Positions 52,443 to 64,000 of a DNA stretch of 64,000 nt are shown here, piece by piece (position 1 is the stretch's first letter; the number at the start of each line of letters is the position of its first letter). Below the pieces are notes generated by a model, which was not told the origin of the DNA, searched no databases, and saw nothing but the letters and a program-made list of their open reading frames with translations. The position numbers and the translations under genes were made by a program. This DNA is from Microbacterium maritypicum (GTDB lineage: Bacteria > Actinomycetota > Actinomycetes > Actinomycetales > Microbacteriaceae). The stretch is from the NCBI RefSeq assembly GCF_041529975.1, contig NZ_CP168030.1, forward strand, positions 372,001 through 436,000. Reading direction: 5' to 3'.

Positions 52443-54529
52443 CGGGTGCCCTTCGCCTCGACGACGCGGCGGCCACGACGGAGCCGGCGCGCCCGGCTCC
52501 CGCCGTCGCGCCCGACGAGGCGGAGGGACGCCGGCCGGGTGCCCTGCTGACGGGCATCGGCGTGCTCGTCGCCCTTGCGATCGTGCTCGTCGCCGTGGCC
52601 TGCTGGCATCTCACGCAGGGCACGAGCGGTGCCGTGTTCGCTGACACCGAGGTGCTGTGGGGGTCGCGGGTGCCACGCCTCGCCGCGGGCATCGCCGTGG
52701 GGGTGGCGCTCGGCGTCGCCGGCATCCTGCTCCAGTCGCTCGCCCGCAACGCTCTGGCCTCGCCGGACACGCTGGGCGTGACCGCCGGTGTCTATCTCGC
52801 GGTGACGGCGCTCGCGGCGTTCGGCATCGCGGTGCCGGTGTGGGCGTCGGGCGCTGTCGCGTTCGCCGGGGGCCTCATCGCCGCGGGGATCGTGCTCGGC
52901 CTCGCCGGTGGTGCGGGGTCGTCGACCACGCGGCTGATCCTCGCGGGCACGGCCCTCGCGCTCGCATTCCAGGCCGGCACTTCGACCCTGCTCATCCTCT
53001 TCGACGAGGAGACCAAGGGGCTGCTGGCGTGGGGAAGCGGCAGCCTGTCGCAGCTCGGGCTGACCGCGTTCCTGCAGGCGGCACCCGTCGTGGTCGTGGT
53101 GACGGCGGCGGCCCTGCTGCTCGCGCGGCGGTTCGACATCCTGGCGCTCGGCGACGACACGGCATCCTCCCTGGGTGTGCCGATCCGCTCGACGAGGGCC
53201 ATCGGCATCCTGCTCGCCGTCACGCTCACCGCGGTGTCGGTGACGCTCGCGGGGCCGATGGGCTTCGTCGGGCTGTGTGCGCCCGTGCTCGCCCGTCTGC
53301 TGACGCGGGTGGTGCCGAGTCTGAACCGCCATCTGCTCCTGATCCCGGCGGCCGGCCTCCTCGGCGCGATCGTCGTGATCCTCTCGGATGCTCTGCTGCG
53401 GGCGATCATCGGGGCCGAGGCGGCGATCCTCATCCCGACCGGCGTCGCGACCACGCTTCTCGGAGCCATCGTGCTCGTGCTCATGGCGCGGCGCCTGCGC
53501 GATGCCGGTCCGACGCGAGAGCCTCCGCGGGTGCGGTTCGGCGTGCGCAGCCGACTCCGGTTCCGCATCACCATGGTGGTCGTCGTGCTGGGCGTGATCG
53601 GGGTGCTGTTGCTCGGCCTGCTCGCCGGGCACACCTGGCTGCTGACCGGCGACATCGCGCTGTGGCTGCAGGGCGAAGCTCCCCCCGCGATCGCCTTCGC
53701 GCTGGACGAGCGGGCGCCGCGCATCGTGGCCGCGGTCGTCGCCGGTGGGGCGCTCGCGCTGTCCGGCGCCATCATCCAGGGGGTGAGCCGGAACCCGCTC
53801 GCCGACCCGAGCATCCTCGGCGTCACGGGCGGCGGCGGCCTCGGCGCGGTGCTCGTGATCACGAGTGCCGTCTCCTCCACCGCGGGCATGATCGCGGGTG
53901 CCATCGCCGGTGCGCTGTTGGCCTTCGCCCTCGTGTACCTGCTGTCGTGGCGCGGCGGCTTGAACGCCGACAGGTTCCTGTTGATCGGCATCGGCGTCTC
54001 GTACTTCACCGTGTCGCTCACGACCTTCTTCCTGCTGAGGTCGAACCCCTGGGACACCCCGAAGATCTACAGCTGGCTGTCGGGCACCACGTACGGCCGG
54101 GTGTGGGAGCAGGTGCTGCCGCTGGCGATCGTGCTGGCCATCGCGCTGCCGTTCGTGGTGATGAGCCGTCGTGAGCTCGACGTGCTGTCCCTCGACGAAG
54201 ACACTCCGCGCCTCGTCGGCATCCGGCTCGAGCCCGTGCGGCTGACGCTGCTGGTCGTGGCGGCGGTGCTCGCGGCCCTCAGCGTGACGGCGATCGGTGT
54301 GATCGGCTTCGTCGGGCTCGTCGCTCCGCATGCGGCACGGGCGCTCGTCGGTGCCAGGCACGCCAGGGTGATCCCGGTCGCGGTGCTGCTGGGCGGTCTG
54401 CTCGTCGGAGTCGCCGACACCATCGGGCGTACGGTCATCGCCCCCGCCCAACTGCCCGCCGGACTCGTGGTCGCGCTGATCGGAGCCCCGTACTTCGTCT
54501 GGCTGCTCTGGCGCTCGCGCGACGCGTAG
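52439..54529 (+). CDS. Double-length FecCD permease (FhuB-like fusion)
   Basis: A 696-residue protein made of two full FecCD permeases in tandem, about twenty helices. Half 1 has 'SLARNALASPDTLGVTAGVY' and 'AGPMGFVGLCAPVLARLLTR'. Half 2, from about residue 360, has 'GVSRNPLADPSILGVTGGGG', 'GVIGFVGLVAPHAARALVGARH' and the standard ending 'LVVALIGAPYFVWLLWRSRD'. As in FhuB, one polypeptide replaces two permease subunits. It is the last gene of the operon and is followed by a strong terminator shared with the convergent hydrolase gene. Confidence 0.93.
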   Translation: MTGALRLDDAAATTEPARPAPAVAPDEAEGRRPGALLTGIGVLVALAIVLVAVACWHLTQGTSGAVFADTEVLWGSRVPRLAAGIAVGVALGVAGILLQSLARNALASPDTLGVTAGVYLAVTALAAFGIAVPVWASGAVAFAGGLIAAGIVLGLAGGAGSSTTRLILAGTALALAFQAGTSTLLILFDEETKGLLAWGSGSLSQLGLTAFLQAAPVVVVVTAAALLLARRFDILALGDDTASSLGVPIRSTRAIGILLAVTLTAVSVTLAGPMGFVGLCAPVLARLLTRVVPSLNRHLLLIPAAGLLGAIVVILSDALLRAIIGAEAAILIPTGVATTLLGAIVLVLMARRLRDAGPTREPPRVRFGVRSRLRFRITMVVVVLGVIGVLLLGLLAGHTWLLTGDIALWLQGEAPPAIAFALDERAPRIVAAVVAGGALALSGAIIQGVSRNPLADPSILGVTGGGGLGAVLVITSAVSSTAGMIAGAIAGALLAFALVYLLSWRGGLNADRFLLIGIGVSYFTVSLTTFFLLRSNPWDTPKIYSWLSGTTYGRVWEQVLPLAIVLAIALPFVVMSRRELDVLSLDEDTPRLVGIRLEPVRLTLLVVAAVLAALSVTAIGVIGFVGLVAPHAARALVGARHARVIPVAVLLGGLLVGVADTIGRTVIAPAQLPAGLVVALIGAPYFVWLLWRSRDA

Positions 54530-54560
54530 CTGTCGCTCCCTCCTTCGCCTTCGAGTAACA

Positions 54561-54596
54561 CAAATGGTCCCGTTCCAGCAGGAACGGGACCATTTG
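54561..54596. terminator. Bidirectional terminator between convergent genes
   Basis: A perfect 16-base-pair stem (54561-54576 with 54581-54596), loop AGCA, flanked by AAA on one side and TTT on the other, so it can end both the siderophore operon and the minus-strand hydrolase gene. Confidence 0.85.
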
Positions 54597-54613
54597 CGCG
54601 ATACGAACGGGGG

Positions 54614-55507
<894 letters not shown>

Positions 55508-55515
55508 TCAATCTA

Positions 55516-55531
55516 GAGAACGTTCGTTCTC
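55516..55531. promoter_or_regulatory. TetR operator, copy 2
   Basis: GAGAACGTTCGTTCTC, the same palindrome as at 55481, ending 21 bases before the TetR start codon. The pair fits repression of both divergent genes. Confidence 0.85.
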
Positions 55532-55552
55532 GTGTCAAGTAGACTTCTGGAC

Positions 55553-56119
55553 ATGACCGAAGACGAGGCCCGAGAGCGCATCCTGTCCGCCGCGGAGGAG
55601 CTCTACTACCGCAAGGGGTACGCGGCCGTCGGCATGGACGAGCTGCGCTCGGCCGCCGGCGTGTCGCTGCGTCGCCTCTACGCGCTGTTCCCCGCGAAGA
55701 CCGACATCGTCACCGCTGTCCTCGCCCGCAAGCACGCCCAGTGGGAGTCCGGGCTCTCCGCGGCCGTGACGGATGCCGGTGATGATCCGCGCACCCGCCT
55801 GCTCGCGGTCTACGGATACCTCGAGAACTGGTTCTGCGCCGACGACTTCCGCGGCTGCGCCTTCATCAACGCGTTCGGCGAGCTCGGCGGGACGAACCCC
55901 GAGGTCGCCGAGATCGTGCGCACGCACAAGGCGTCGTTCCAGGAGTACATGGCGGGCCTGGTCGCCGACACGGGTGCCCCCGCAGCGCTCGCCGCACAGC
56001 TGTCGATCCTCGCCGAGGGGGCGCAGAGCACGGCCGCGATCTCGAAGGACCCCTCCGTGGCCGTGCAGGCGCGCGGCGCCGCGGAGGTCCTGATCGACGC
56101 GGCCTTCGCCCGGGCCTGA
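55553..56119 (+). CDS. TetR family transcriptional regulator
   Basis: A 188-residue regulator. The N-terminal helix-turn-helix is 'RERILSAAEELYYRKGYAAV' followed by 'MDELRSAAGVSLRRLYALFPAKTDIV'. The C-terminal ligand domain has 'FCADDFRGCAFINAFGELGG', a pattern of the AcrR/YcdC-like subgroup with a Cys pair. It starts at the ATG at 55553. Two copies of a GAGAACG/CGTTCTC palindrome separate it from the divergent hydrolase gene, making autoregulation and hydrolase repression likely. Ligand unknown. Confidence 0.9.
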   Translation: MTEDEARERILSAAEELYYRKGYAAVGMDELRSAAGVSLRRLYALFPAKTDIVTAVLARKHAQWESGLSAAVTDAGDDPRTRLLAVYGYLENWFCADDFRGCAFINAFGELGGTNPEVAEIVRTHKASFQEYMAGLVADTGAPAALAAQLSILAEGAQSTAAISKDPSVAVQARGAAEVLIDAAFARA

Positions 56120-56176
56120 GTCCCGGCACCGTCGTCCGCCCACCCGTTCCGCGGCATCCATCCTGCCCTGCACGCA

Positions 56177-56245
56177 TGTCGGGAGGATTCGCGGGTGTCG
56201 GGGCATTCGACGGCGTGTCTCCCGACGGATGGACTTTCTCCCGAC
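56177..56245. repeat. Palindromic repeat, family A copy 4 (divergent)
   Basis: TGTCGGGA at 56177 and TCCCGAC ending at 56245 enclose partially matching inner arms (GGGTGTCGG against CCCGACGGATG). Spacing and outer arms follow the family at 19215, 20467 and 61764 but the centre has drifted. It lies between the TetR and TspO-like genes. Confidence 0.55.
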
Positions 56246-56276
56246 GGATGCGCAGAGGAGGCGGGCGGCCCGGCCG

Positions 56277-56299
56277 TTTGGCTAACCTGGTTAGCGAAA
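56277..56299. promoter_or_regulatory. 23-bp palindrome upstream of the TspO-like gene
   Basis: GCTAACC, T, GGTTAGC (56281-56295) is a perfect 7-1-7 palindrome, with outer TTT/AAA also paired. The centre order is opposite to DtxR boxes, so another regulator is likely. It is about 50-60 bases before the next gene. Confidence 0.6.
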
Positions 56300-56358
56300 C
56301 GGCGGCCGGGTGTCAACCCCGATGCGCACCGGGCGCTCCACGCCGTATGGTCACGACC

Positions 56359-57162
56359 ATGGACTCACGTACGAAGGGCATCGGCCGGCAGAGCCTGATC
56401 ATCGCGGCGGCATCGTTCATGCTGATCGCGGCCGCCGTGGGCGCAGGAGCCTTCGGCGGAACATCCGTCGACGACCTGCAGGACGGCGCGCTCTCGGCAC
56501 AGGGCTCGTATCTCGCGCCCGCCGGCCCCGCCTTCTCGATCTGGTCCCTCATCTACATCGGGCTCATCGCGTACACGGTGTGGCAGGCGCTTCCGGCACA
56601 GCGACAGGATGCTCGCCAGCAGGCTGTGGGTGGGTGGATCGCCGCCTCGATGGTGCTGAACGGGCTCTGGCTGGTCACCGCGCGGTATCTGACGCTGTGG
56701 CTCACGGTCGTCGTTATCGCCCTGCTGCTGGCCGTGCTCGCGCGGGTGATCGTCGTACTGGGGCGCTTCCCGGCGCGAAACCTCGCCGACCGCATCCTGA
56801 CCGACGGCGCGAACGGCCTGCACTTCGGCTGGGTGACGATCGCGACGGTCGCGAACACGGCCGCGTGGCTGACGCAGATCGCACCCGAGAGTTGGGCGGA
56901 GGCCGCGGATGCCTGGGCGATCGCCGTGCTGGTCGTCGTCCTGGTGATCGGTGCCGCTGCCGCGTGGGCGACAGGTCGCATCGCCCCCGCCCTCGCGACG
57001 GCCTGGGGTCTGGCCTGGCTCGCGGTCGGCCGTCTCACCGGAGAGCCCGAGAGCACTCCGACGGCGATCACCGCGATCATCGTGGCCGTGCTGCTCGTCG
57101 TCGCCGGGGTCGTCGCGGTGCTGCGACGCCGTGCGCGCTCGGCTCAGAGCACGAGCCGGTAG
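56359..57162 (+). CDS. TspO/MBR-like tryptophan-rich membrane protein
   Basis: A 267-residue protein with about seven helices. 'APAGPAFSIWSLIYIGLIAYTVWQALP' at residues 49-75 carries the WxxIY-type motif of TspO/MBR proteins, followed by 'NGLWLVTARYLTLWLTVVVI' and 'HFGWVTIATVANTAAWLTQI'. It is longer than classical TspO (about 160 residues) and corresponds to the actinobacterial long form. Possible role in porphyrin or stress-ligand binding; unproven. The ATG at 56347 is an alternative start. Its end overlaps the convergent kdpE gene by 19 bases. Confidence 0.75.
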   Translation: MDSRTKGIGRQSLIIAAASFMLIAAAVGAGAFGGTSVDDLQDGALSAQGSYLAPAGPAFSIWSLIYIGLIAYTVWQALPAQRQDARQQAVGGWIAASMVLNGLWLVTARYLTLWLTVVVIALLLAVLARVIVVLGRFPARNLADRILTDGANGLHFGWVTIATVANTAAWLTQIAPESWAEAADAWAIAVLVVVLVIGAAAAWATGRIAPALATAWGLAWLAVGRLTGEPESTPTAITAIIVAVLLVVAGVVAVLRRRARSAQSTSR

Positions 57163-57815
57163 CCCATCCCCGCCTCGGTGAGCAGGTGCACCGGCGCGGC
57201 CGGCTCCTGCTCGAGCTTCTTGCGCAGCTGCGACATGTACAGGCGCAGGTAGCCCGAGTCGGACACCTGCTCACTGCCCCAGATCTCCTTCAGCAGATCC
57301 TGTCGCGTGACCAGGGCACCCGGATGCCGTGCGAGGTGCTCCAGCATCCGCCACTCCGTCGGCGTCAGGTGCACGCGAGTTCCGGCGCGGGTGACGGTCT
57401 TGGTCGCGAGGTCGACCACGACGTCGCCGAACGCCACCGTCGACTCCCCGTTCGCCGGCATCGACCGGCGGGACAGCGCCCGCAGCCGCGCGAGCAGCTC
57501 GTCCACCTGGAAGGGCTTCGTCACGAAGTCGTCGGCACCGGCATCCAGAGCCTCGACCTTGTCGGCCGACCCGGTGCGGCCGGAGACCACGATGATCGGC
57601 ACGTTCGTCCATCCGCGCAGCGCCTGGATGACCTCGATGCCGTCGAGCCGTGGCATCCCCAGGTCGAGCATGATGAGGTCGGGATGCGTCTGCGCGGCAG
57701 CAGCGACCGCGGCGGCACCGTCGGCCGCCACGACGACCTCGTATCCATGGGCGGCGAGCGTGATCCGCAGCGCCCGCACCATCTGCGGGTCGTCGTCGGC
57801 GATGAGGAGCTTCAC
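57144..57815 (-). CDS. kdpE: KdpE response regulator
   Basis: A 223-residue OmpR-family regulator that activates the kdp operon when K+ is limiting. The receiver has 'LIADDDPQ', phosphoacceptor D51 in 'LIMLDLGMPRLDG' and 'DFVTKPFQVDELLARLRA'. The DNA-binding half has 'LTPTEWRMLEHLARHPGALVTRQDLL' at residues 150-175 and 'YLRLYMSQLRKKLEQEP', a KdpE hallmark. Its start overlaps the kdpD stop by four bases. Confidence 0.95.
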   Translation of the reverse strand: MKLLIADDDPQMVRALRITLAAHGYEVVVAADGAAAVAAAAQTHPDLIMLDLGMPRLDGIEVIQALRGWTNVPIIVVSGRTGSADKVEALDAGADDFVTKPFQVDELLARLRALSRRSMPANGESTVAFGDVVVDLATKTVTRAGTRVHLTPTEWRMLEHLARHPGALVTRQDLLKEIWGSEQVSDSGYLRLYMSQLRKKLEQEPAAPVHLLTEAGMGYRLVL

Positions 57816-60373
57816 TCCGTCTCCTCCGTGTCGTGATGCCCTGCGCCGAGTGGCAGGGAGATGACCATGGTGAGGCCCCCGCCGGGGGTGTCCTCGGGTG
57901 TCAGGGTACCGCCCATGCCCTCGGCGAACCCGCGCGACAGGGCGAGCCCGAGCCCGAGCCCCGTGGTGTTGTCGGTGTCGCCGAAGCGCTGGAACGGCTG
58001 GAAGATGCGGTCCCGTCGCTCGGGTGAGACCCCGTCGCCGCGATCGATCACCCGGATCTCGGCGCGATCGCCGAGGGCACTGGTCGAGACGATCACCCGG
58101 CTGCCCTCGGGCGCGTGGCGGTGCGCGTTGGCGAGCACGTTCACCAGCACGCGCTGCAGCAGGACGGGGTCGGCGAACACCGGCGGCAGCTCGGGGTCGA
58201 GGGCGAGCTCGACGTCGGCGGGGCCGAGCCCGAGCTCATCGATGGCGGCGAGCACGGTGCCGGCGGCATCCATCCGAGAGGAGGAGACCGCGAGCACCCC
58301 GGCCTGCACGCGGCTCACGTCGAGCAGGTCGGTGACCAGGGTCGACAGGGTGGCGAGGCTCTCGTCGGCGGTCGCGAGCAGCTCCTCGCGGTCGGATGCC
58401 GAGAGCTCGTGCGCGCCGCGCAGTCCGCCGATCGCCGCGACGGCCGAGGCCAGCGGGCGCCGCAGATCATGGCTCACGGCCGACAACAGCGCGCTGCGCA
58501 CCTGGTCGGTCTCGGCCAGGGCCTCGGCCTCGCTCGCGGTCGCCCGCAGGTCGGTGTGCTCGATCGCGGCCGACAGCTGCGCCACGATCGCGTCGAGCAG
58601 TCGACGCTCCGGCCCCGCCAGCGGTTCGCCGTTCAGCTCCAGCATCGCGCGCGGGCCGCCACCGGGGCGGACGCCGACCGGGATGCTCGTGGCTCGTCCG
58701 TCGGCGACCGGCTCCCCGTCGCTGGCGAGCACATCGCCTTCGGGGGAGAGCACCCGCACGCCGCTGAGCCCGAACGCCTCCCGGGTGCGGCTGGCGAGGG
58801 CCCGCACCGCGTTGTCGCCCCGCAGCACGTTGCCGGCGACCGCGGCGAGCAGCTCGGCCTCGGCGGTGGCGCGCTGCGCGGTGCGGGCGCGTCGGGCGGC
58901 CTGGTCGACGATGATGCTCACCAGGATCGCGATGAGCACGTACAGCGCGAGCGCGAGCACGTGCAGCGGATGCGCGATCGTGATCGTGAACAGCGGGGCG
59001 ACGAAGAGGAAGTCGAGCGTGACGCCGGAGAGCACCGCGGCGAACACGGCAGGACGGATGCCGCCGATGAGGGCGACCACGACCACGAGCAACTGGTACG
59101 CGAGCACCTCGGCCGTGATCGACTCGGGGCTGCGGAAGGTGAACATCACCCAGGACAGCAGCGGCCCGAACGCGAGGGCCACCGCGAAGCCGAGCAGCTG
59201 CCGCCGCCAGCCGAGCGCCCCGCCGGTCATCCGCGGCAGGGCGAGTCGCCCTCCGGCTGCGGCGTGGGTCACGATGTGCACGTCGATGTCACCCGAGCGG
59301 CGGATCACCTCCGAGCCGATGCCGGGACCGGTGAGCGCGGCGGCGAGTCGACTGCGACGGCTGACGCCGATGACGAGCTGTGTGGCATCCACCCCCTGCG
59401 CGAACTCGACCAGCGTGGCCGGGATGTCGTCGCCGACCACCTGGTGGTAGCTGCCGCCGAGCGATTCGACGAGGGTGCGCTGCGTGGCGAGGGCGCCGGG
59501 GGTCTCGTTGCGCAGTCCGTCCTGCGCCGAGATGTGCACCGCGAGCAGCTCTCCGCCGGCCGAGCGGGCGGCGATCCGTGCACCGCGACGCAGCAGGGTC
59601 TCGCCTTCGGGGCCGCCGGTGAGGGCGACGACGACCCGTTCCCTGGCCTGCCAGTTCCCTTCGATCCCCTGCTCCGCACGGTAGGTGCGCAGGGCGCTGT
59701 CGACCTCGTCGGCGAGCCAGAGCAGGGCGAGCTCGCGCAGCGCGGTGAGGTTGCCGAGGCGGAAGTAGTTCGACAGGGCGGCATCGATGCGCTCGGCCGG
59801 GTACACGAGCCCGGCGGAGAGCCGGTCCCGCAGCGACTGCGGCGCGAGGTCGACGACCTCGATCTCGTCCGCGGCGCGCACCACGGCATCCGGGATCGTC
59901 TCCTGCTGCGCGATGCCGGTGATCTTCTCGACCACGGCATTGAGCGACTCGATGTGCTGCACGTTGACGGTGGTGACGACGTCGATGCCGGCGTCCAGCA
60001 GCTCGTCCACGTCTTGCCAGCGCTTCGGATGCCGCGAACCGGGGGTGTTCGTGTGTGCGAGCTCGTCGACGAGCGCGATCTCGGGAGCCCGGGCGAGCAC
60101 GGCGTCGAGGTCGAGTTCGGTCAGGGCGATGCCGCGATGGTCTTCGACGCGACGGGGCACCTCGGGCAGTCCGACCGTCTGCGCGAGCGTGGCCGCGCGG
60201 TCATGGGTCTCGACGATGGCGATGACGACGTCGTGTCCCTCCTCGCGGAGGCGGCGTCCTTCGGCGAGCATCTCGAACGTCTTGCCCACGCCGGGAGCGG
60301 CACCCAGCAGGACACGGAGGCGTCCACGACGAGACTGCTCCGACGTCGGGCGATGCGTCCGATCTGCGCTCAT
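57812..60373 (-). CDS. kdpD: KdpD osmosensitive K+ channel histidine kinase
   Basis: An 853-residue sensor kinase. The N-terminal KdpD domain has Walker A 'GAAPGVGKT' at residues 24-32 and 'DELAHTNTPGSRHPKRWQDV' near 95-114. A universal-stress-like domain ('RVVVALTGGPEGETLLRRGA') follows, then four helices (DUF4118, about 395-500), a GAF-like segment, HisKA with H635 in 'SAVSHDLRRPLASA' (Arg in place of the common Thr) and HATPase with 'GLGLGLALSRGFAEGMGG'. It senses K+ and turgor and phosphorylates KdpE. Four-base overlaps with kdpC and kdpE. Confidence 0.95.
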   Translation of the reverse strand: MSADRTHRPTSEQSRRGRLRVLLGAAPGVGKTFEMLAEGRRLREEGHDVVIAIVETHDRAATLAQTVGLPEVPRRVEDHRGIALTELDLDAVLARAPEIALVDELAHTNTPGSRHPKRWQDVDELLDAGIDVVTTVNVQHIESLNAVVEKITGIAQQETIPDAVVRAADEIEVVDLAPQSLRDRLSAGLVYPAERIDAALSNYFRLGNLTALRELALLWLADEVDSALRTYRAEQGIEGNWQARERVVVALTGGPEGETLLRRGARIAARSAGGELLAVHISAQDGLRNETPGALATQRTLVESLGGSYHQVVGDDIPATLVEFAQGVDATQLVIGVSRRSRLAAALTGPGIGSEVIRRSGDIDVHIVTHAAAGGRLALPRMTGGALGWRRQLLGFAVALAFGPLLSWVMFTFRSPESITAEVLAYQLLVVVVALIGGIRPAVFAAVLSGVTLDFLFVAPLFTITIAHPLHVLALALYVLIAILVSIIVDQAARRARTAQRATAEAELLAAVAGNVLRGDNAVRALASRTREAFGLSGVRVLSPEGDVLASDGEPVADGRATSIPVGVRPGGGPRAMLELNGEPLAGPERRLLDAIVAQLSAAIEHTDLRATASEAEALAETDQVRSALLSAVSHDLRRPLASAVAAIGGLRGAHELSASDREELLATADESLATLSTLVTDLLDVSRVQAGVLAVSSSRMDAAGTVLAAIDELGLGPADVELALDPELPPVFADPVLLQRVLVNVLANAHRHAPEGSRVIVSTSALGDRAEIRVIDRGDGVSPERRDRIFQPFQRFGDTDNTTGLGLGLALSRGFAEGMGGTLTPEDTPGGGLTMVISLPLGAGHHDTEETE

Positions 60374-60972
60374 TCGCCCTCCTGGCCGTCCAGCGCGAGG
60401 TTGAGCTCGGCGACGTTGATGCGCTCCTCGCCGAGGAATCCCAGATCCCGCCCTTGAATCCTAGACTCCACGAGGTCCTCGACCTGCTGTTCCGGGAGCC
60501 CGCGCGCCTCGGCCACGCGCGGCACCTGCAGCAGGGCGTAGGCGACGCTGATGTGGGGGTCGAGGCCCGAACCCGAGGCGGTGACCGCGTCGGCCTGCAC
60601 CTCGGACGCCTTCACGCCCTCGCGCTCCGCGATCGCGGCCTGGCGGTCGGCGATGGCCGCGACCAGGTCGGGGTTCTCCGGGCCGAGGTTGCTGCCGCTG
60701 GAGCCCGCCCCGTCATAGCCGTCGCCGGCCGCCGAGGGGCGGGACTGGAAGTACTCCGGCAGGGCCTCGCCGTCGGCATCCGTGAACGGCTGGCCGATCA
60801 GTGAGCTGCCTTTGTCGTCGGGGAGGGGTGAGCCGTTCGCCTGCCAGGGGAGAGCGAGCTGCCCGATGCCCGTGACGAGGAGCGTGTAGCCGACGCCGAG
60901 CACGAGGGTGAGGACGAGCATCGCGCGGATGGCGACCCCGGTGGTGCGGGCCGCGGTGCGAGTGGAGGACAT
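60370..60972 (-). CDS. kdpC: KdpC, K+-transporting ATPase subunit C
   Basis: A 200-residue single-helix protein that stabilises the KdpFABC complex. The helix is at about residues 15-35 ('AMLVLTLVLGVGYTLLVTGI'), followed by 'GQLALPWQANGSPLPDDKGS', 'SLIGQPFTD', 'YFQSRPSAAGDGYDGAGSSGSN' region at residues 73-94, and the C-terminal 'DPHISVAYALLQVPRVAEAR' and 'RDLGFLGEERINVAELNLAL'. All are KdpC signatures. Confidence 0.95.
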   Translation of the reverse strand: MSSTRTAARTTGVAIRAMLVLTLVLGVGYTLLVTGIGQLALPWQANGSPLPDDKGSSLIGQPFTDADGEALPEYFQSRPSAAGDGYDGAGSSGSNLGPENPDLVAAIADRQAAIAEREGVKASEVQADAVTASGSGLDPHISVAYALLQVPRVAEARGLPEQQVEDLVESRIQGRDLGFLGEERINVAELNLALDGQEGE

Positions 60973-60997
60973 GTCTGGGTTCCTTTTCCGAGCCGGG

Positions 60998-63304
<2,307 letters not shown>

Positions 63305-63306
63305 GG

Positions 63307-64000
63307 TCAGACGAGTCCTTCGGCGAGGGGTCCCAGTGCGAGCACGGGGAAGTAGGTGAGGGCGGTCACGACGACCGTCACGGTGAGGAGGAGGCCGACG
63401 AACTGCGGCCGGTGGGTGGGCAGCGTTCCCGAGGTGGCGGGCACACGCTCCTGCGCGGCGAACGAGCCGGCGAGGGCGAGCACGAGCACGATGGGGAGGA
63501 AGCGTCCGAGCAGCATCGCGATCCCGAGTGCGGTGTTGAACCACGGGGTGTTCGCGGTGAGTCCGGCGAAGGCGGAGCCGTTGTTGTTCGACGCCGAGGT
63601 GAACGCGTAGAGCACCTCGCTCATGCCGTGCACGCCCGGATTCAGGATGCTGGTGGACTCCACGTCTTCCCGGATGCCGGGGATCGCGAAGCTCAGCGCG
63701 GTGCCGCCGAGGACCAGTGCAGGGACGACGAGGATGTACAGGCTCGCGAGCTTGATCTCCCGCGGACCGATGCGCTTGCCGAGGTATTCGGGGGTGCGGC
63801 CGACGAGCAGCCCGCCGACGAACACGGCGATGATCGCGAGCACGAGCATGCCGTAGAGGCCCGAGCCGACGCCGCCGGGGGCGACCTCGCCGAGCATCAT
63901 GTTCAGCATCGGCATCATGCCGCCGAGCGCCGTGTACGAGTCGTGCATCGAGTTGACCGCACCGGTCGAGGTGAGCGTGCTCGCGCTGCCGAACAGCGTG
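63307..64000 (-). CDS. kdpA: KdpA, K+-transporting ATPase channel subunit (N-terminal part outside window)
   Basis: The C-terminal 230 residues of KdpA are present; the frame runs off the window end. '[20 protein letters not shown]' opens the visible part, followed by '[20 protein letters not shown]', '[20 protein letters not shown]', '[20 protein letters not shown]' and '[15 protein letters not shown]'. These include the filter-forming loops of the K+-channel-like repeats. It ends two bases before kdpB. The upstream small subunit gene kdpF, if present, would lie beyond the window. Confidence 0.95.
   Translation of the reverse strand, partial: TLFGSASTLTSTGAVNSMHDSYTALGGMMPMLNMMLGEVAPGGVGSGLYGMLVLAIIAVFVGGLLVGRTPEYLGKRIGPREIKLASLYILVVPALVLGGTALSFAIPGIREDVESTSILNPGVHGMSEVLYAFTSASNNNGSAFAGLTANTPWFNTALGIAMLLGRFLPIVLVLALAGSFAAQERVPATSGTLPTHRPQFVGLLLTVTVVVTALTYFPVLALGPLAEGLV

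Noticed and set aside
52418..54451. Long open frame (about 677 codons) on the minus strand, rich in Arg, Asp and His
   Set aside because: It is antisense to the fused FecCD permease and shows no domain.
56281..56295. Palindrome considered as a DtxR/IdeR iron box
   Set aside because: Half-sites are in the order CTAACC-GGTTAG, the reverse of the DtxR arrangement AGGTTAG-CTAACCT.

Overview
The window is chromosomal DNA of a high-GC Gram-positive actinobacterium. Very high G+C, GTG and TTG starts in tightly overlapping operons, many 'LxAC/LxGC' lipoproteins and the frequent 'GGATGCC' word point to Microbacteriaceae, most likely Microbacterium or a close relative (inference from style and gene content; no rRNA or tRNA is present to confirm it). 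The sequence is almost fully coding: about 54 protein genes, no gap without a gene above 300 bases, and no phage, transposase or CRISPR.

Layout. 0-8 kb: a 3'-truncated amine oxidase, two membrane proteins, RNase HI with an unusual tail, a protealysin-type M4 protease with its emfourin-type inhibitor, and two AztD-like zinc lipoproteins behind a Zur/Fur-like operator. 8-17.4 kb: a ROK repressor, an M81 (MlrC-like) metallopeptidase, a complete peptide-type ABC importer with a fused double ATPase, and a ROK kinase, which looks like one catabolic unit for an unknown peptide or amino-sugar conjugate. 17.6-22 kb: a two-domain SDR protein and a divergent HxlR regulator/azoreductase pair. 20.6-26.2 kb: a vancomycin-resistance-like cell-wall locus (VanR/VanS-like pair, M15 DD-peptidase, alanine/serine racemase, D-Ala-D-X ligase, acyltransferase-3 membrane protein). 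26.6-33 kb: a heterodimeric ABC exporter divergent from a FecCD-type metallophore importer, with a second Zur/Fur-like operator between them.

33-45 kb is mostly housekeeping: a Ski2-like helicase, purine nucleoside phosphorylase, a small roadblock/GTPase (conservon-like) operon, an AlkD-like protein, a FUSC-type membrane protein, an SRPBCC protein, a large LAL-type LuxR regulator and a cold-shock protein. 45.6-54.5 kb is one long siderophore-import operon: two binding proteins, three permease genes (one a double-length fusion), two ATPases and one siderophore-interacting reductase, behind a DtxR/IdeR-like box. 54.6-57.2 kb holds a TetR-regulated alpha/beta hydrolase and a TspO-like membrane protein. 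57.1-64 kb is the K+-transport operon kdpA(partial)-kdpB-kdpC-kdpD-kdpE on the minus strand.

The most unusual signals are: (1) a family of about 70-bp palindromic repeats, one copy of which lies in frame inside kdpB and contributes about 24 residues of a roughly 55-residue insertion; (2) the van-like locus in which the membrane and racemase halves of VanT are separate genes; (3) two matching Zur/Fur-like operators linking the AztD pair with the divergent exporter/importer; and (4) a 19-base sequence that recurs exactly in two intergenic regions and in one of them forms a perfect stem. The siderophore operon has no biosynthesis genes, so it looks dedicated to uptake of iron chelates made by others, unless synthesis genes lie elsewhere.
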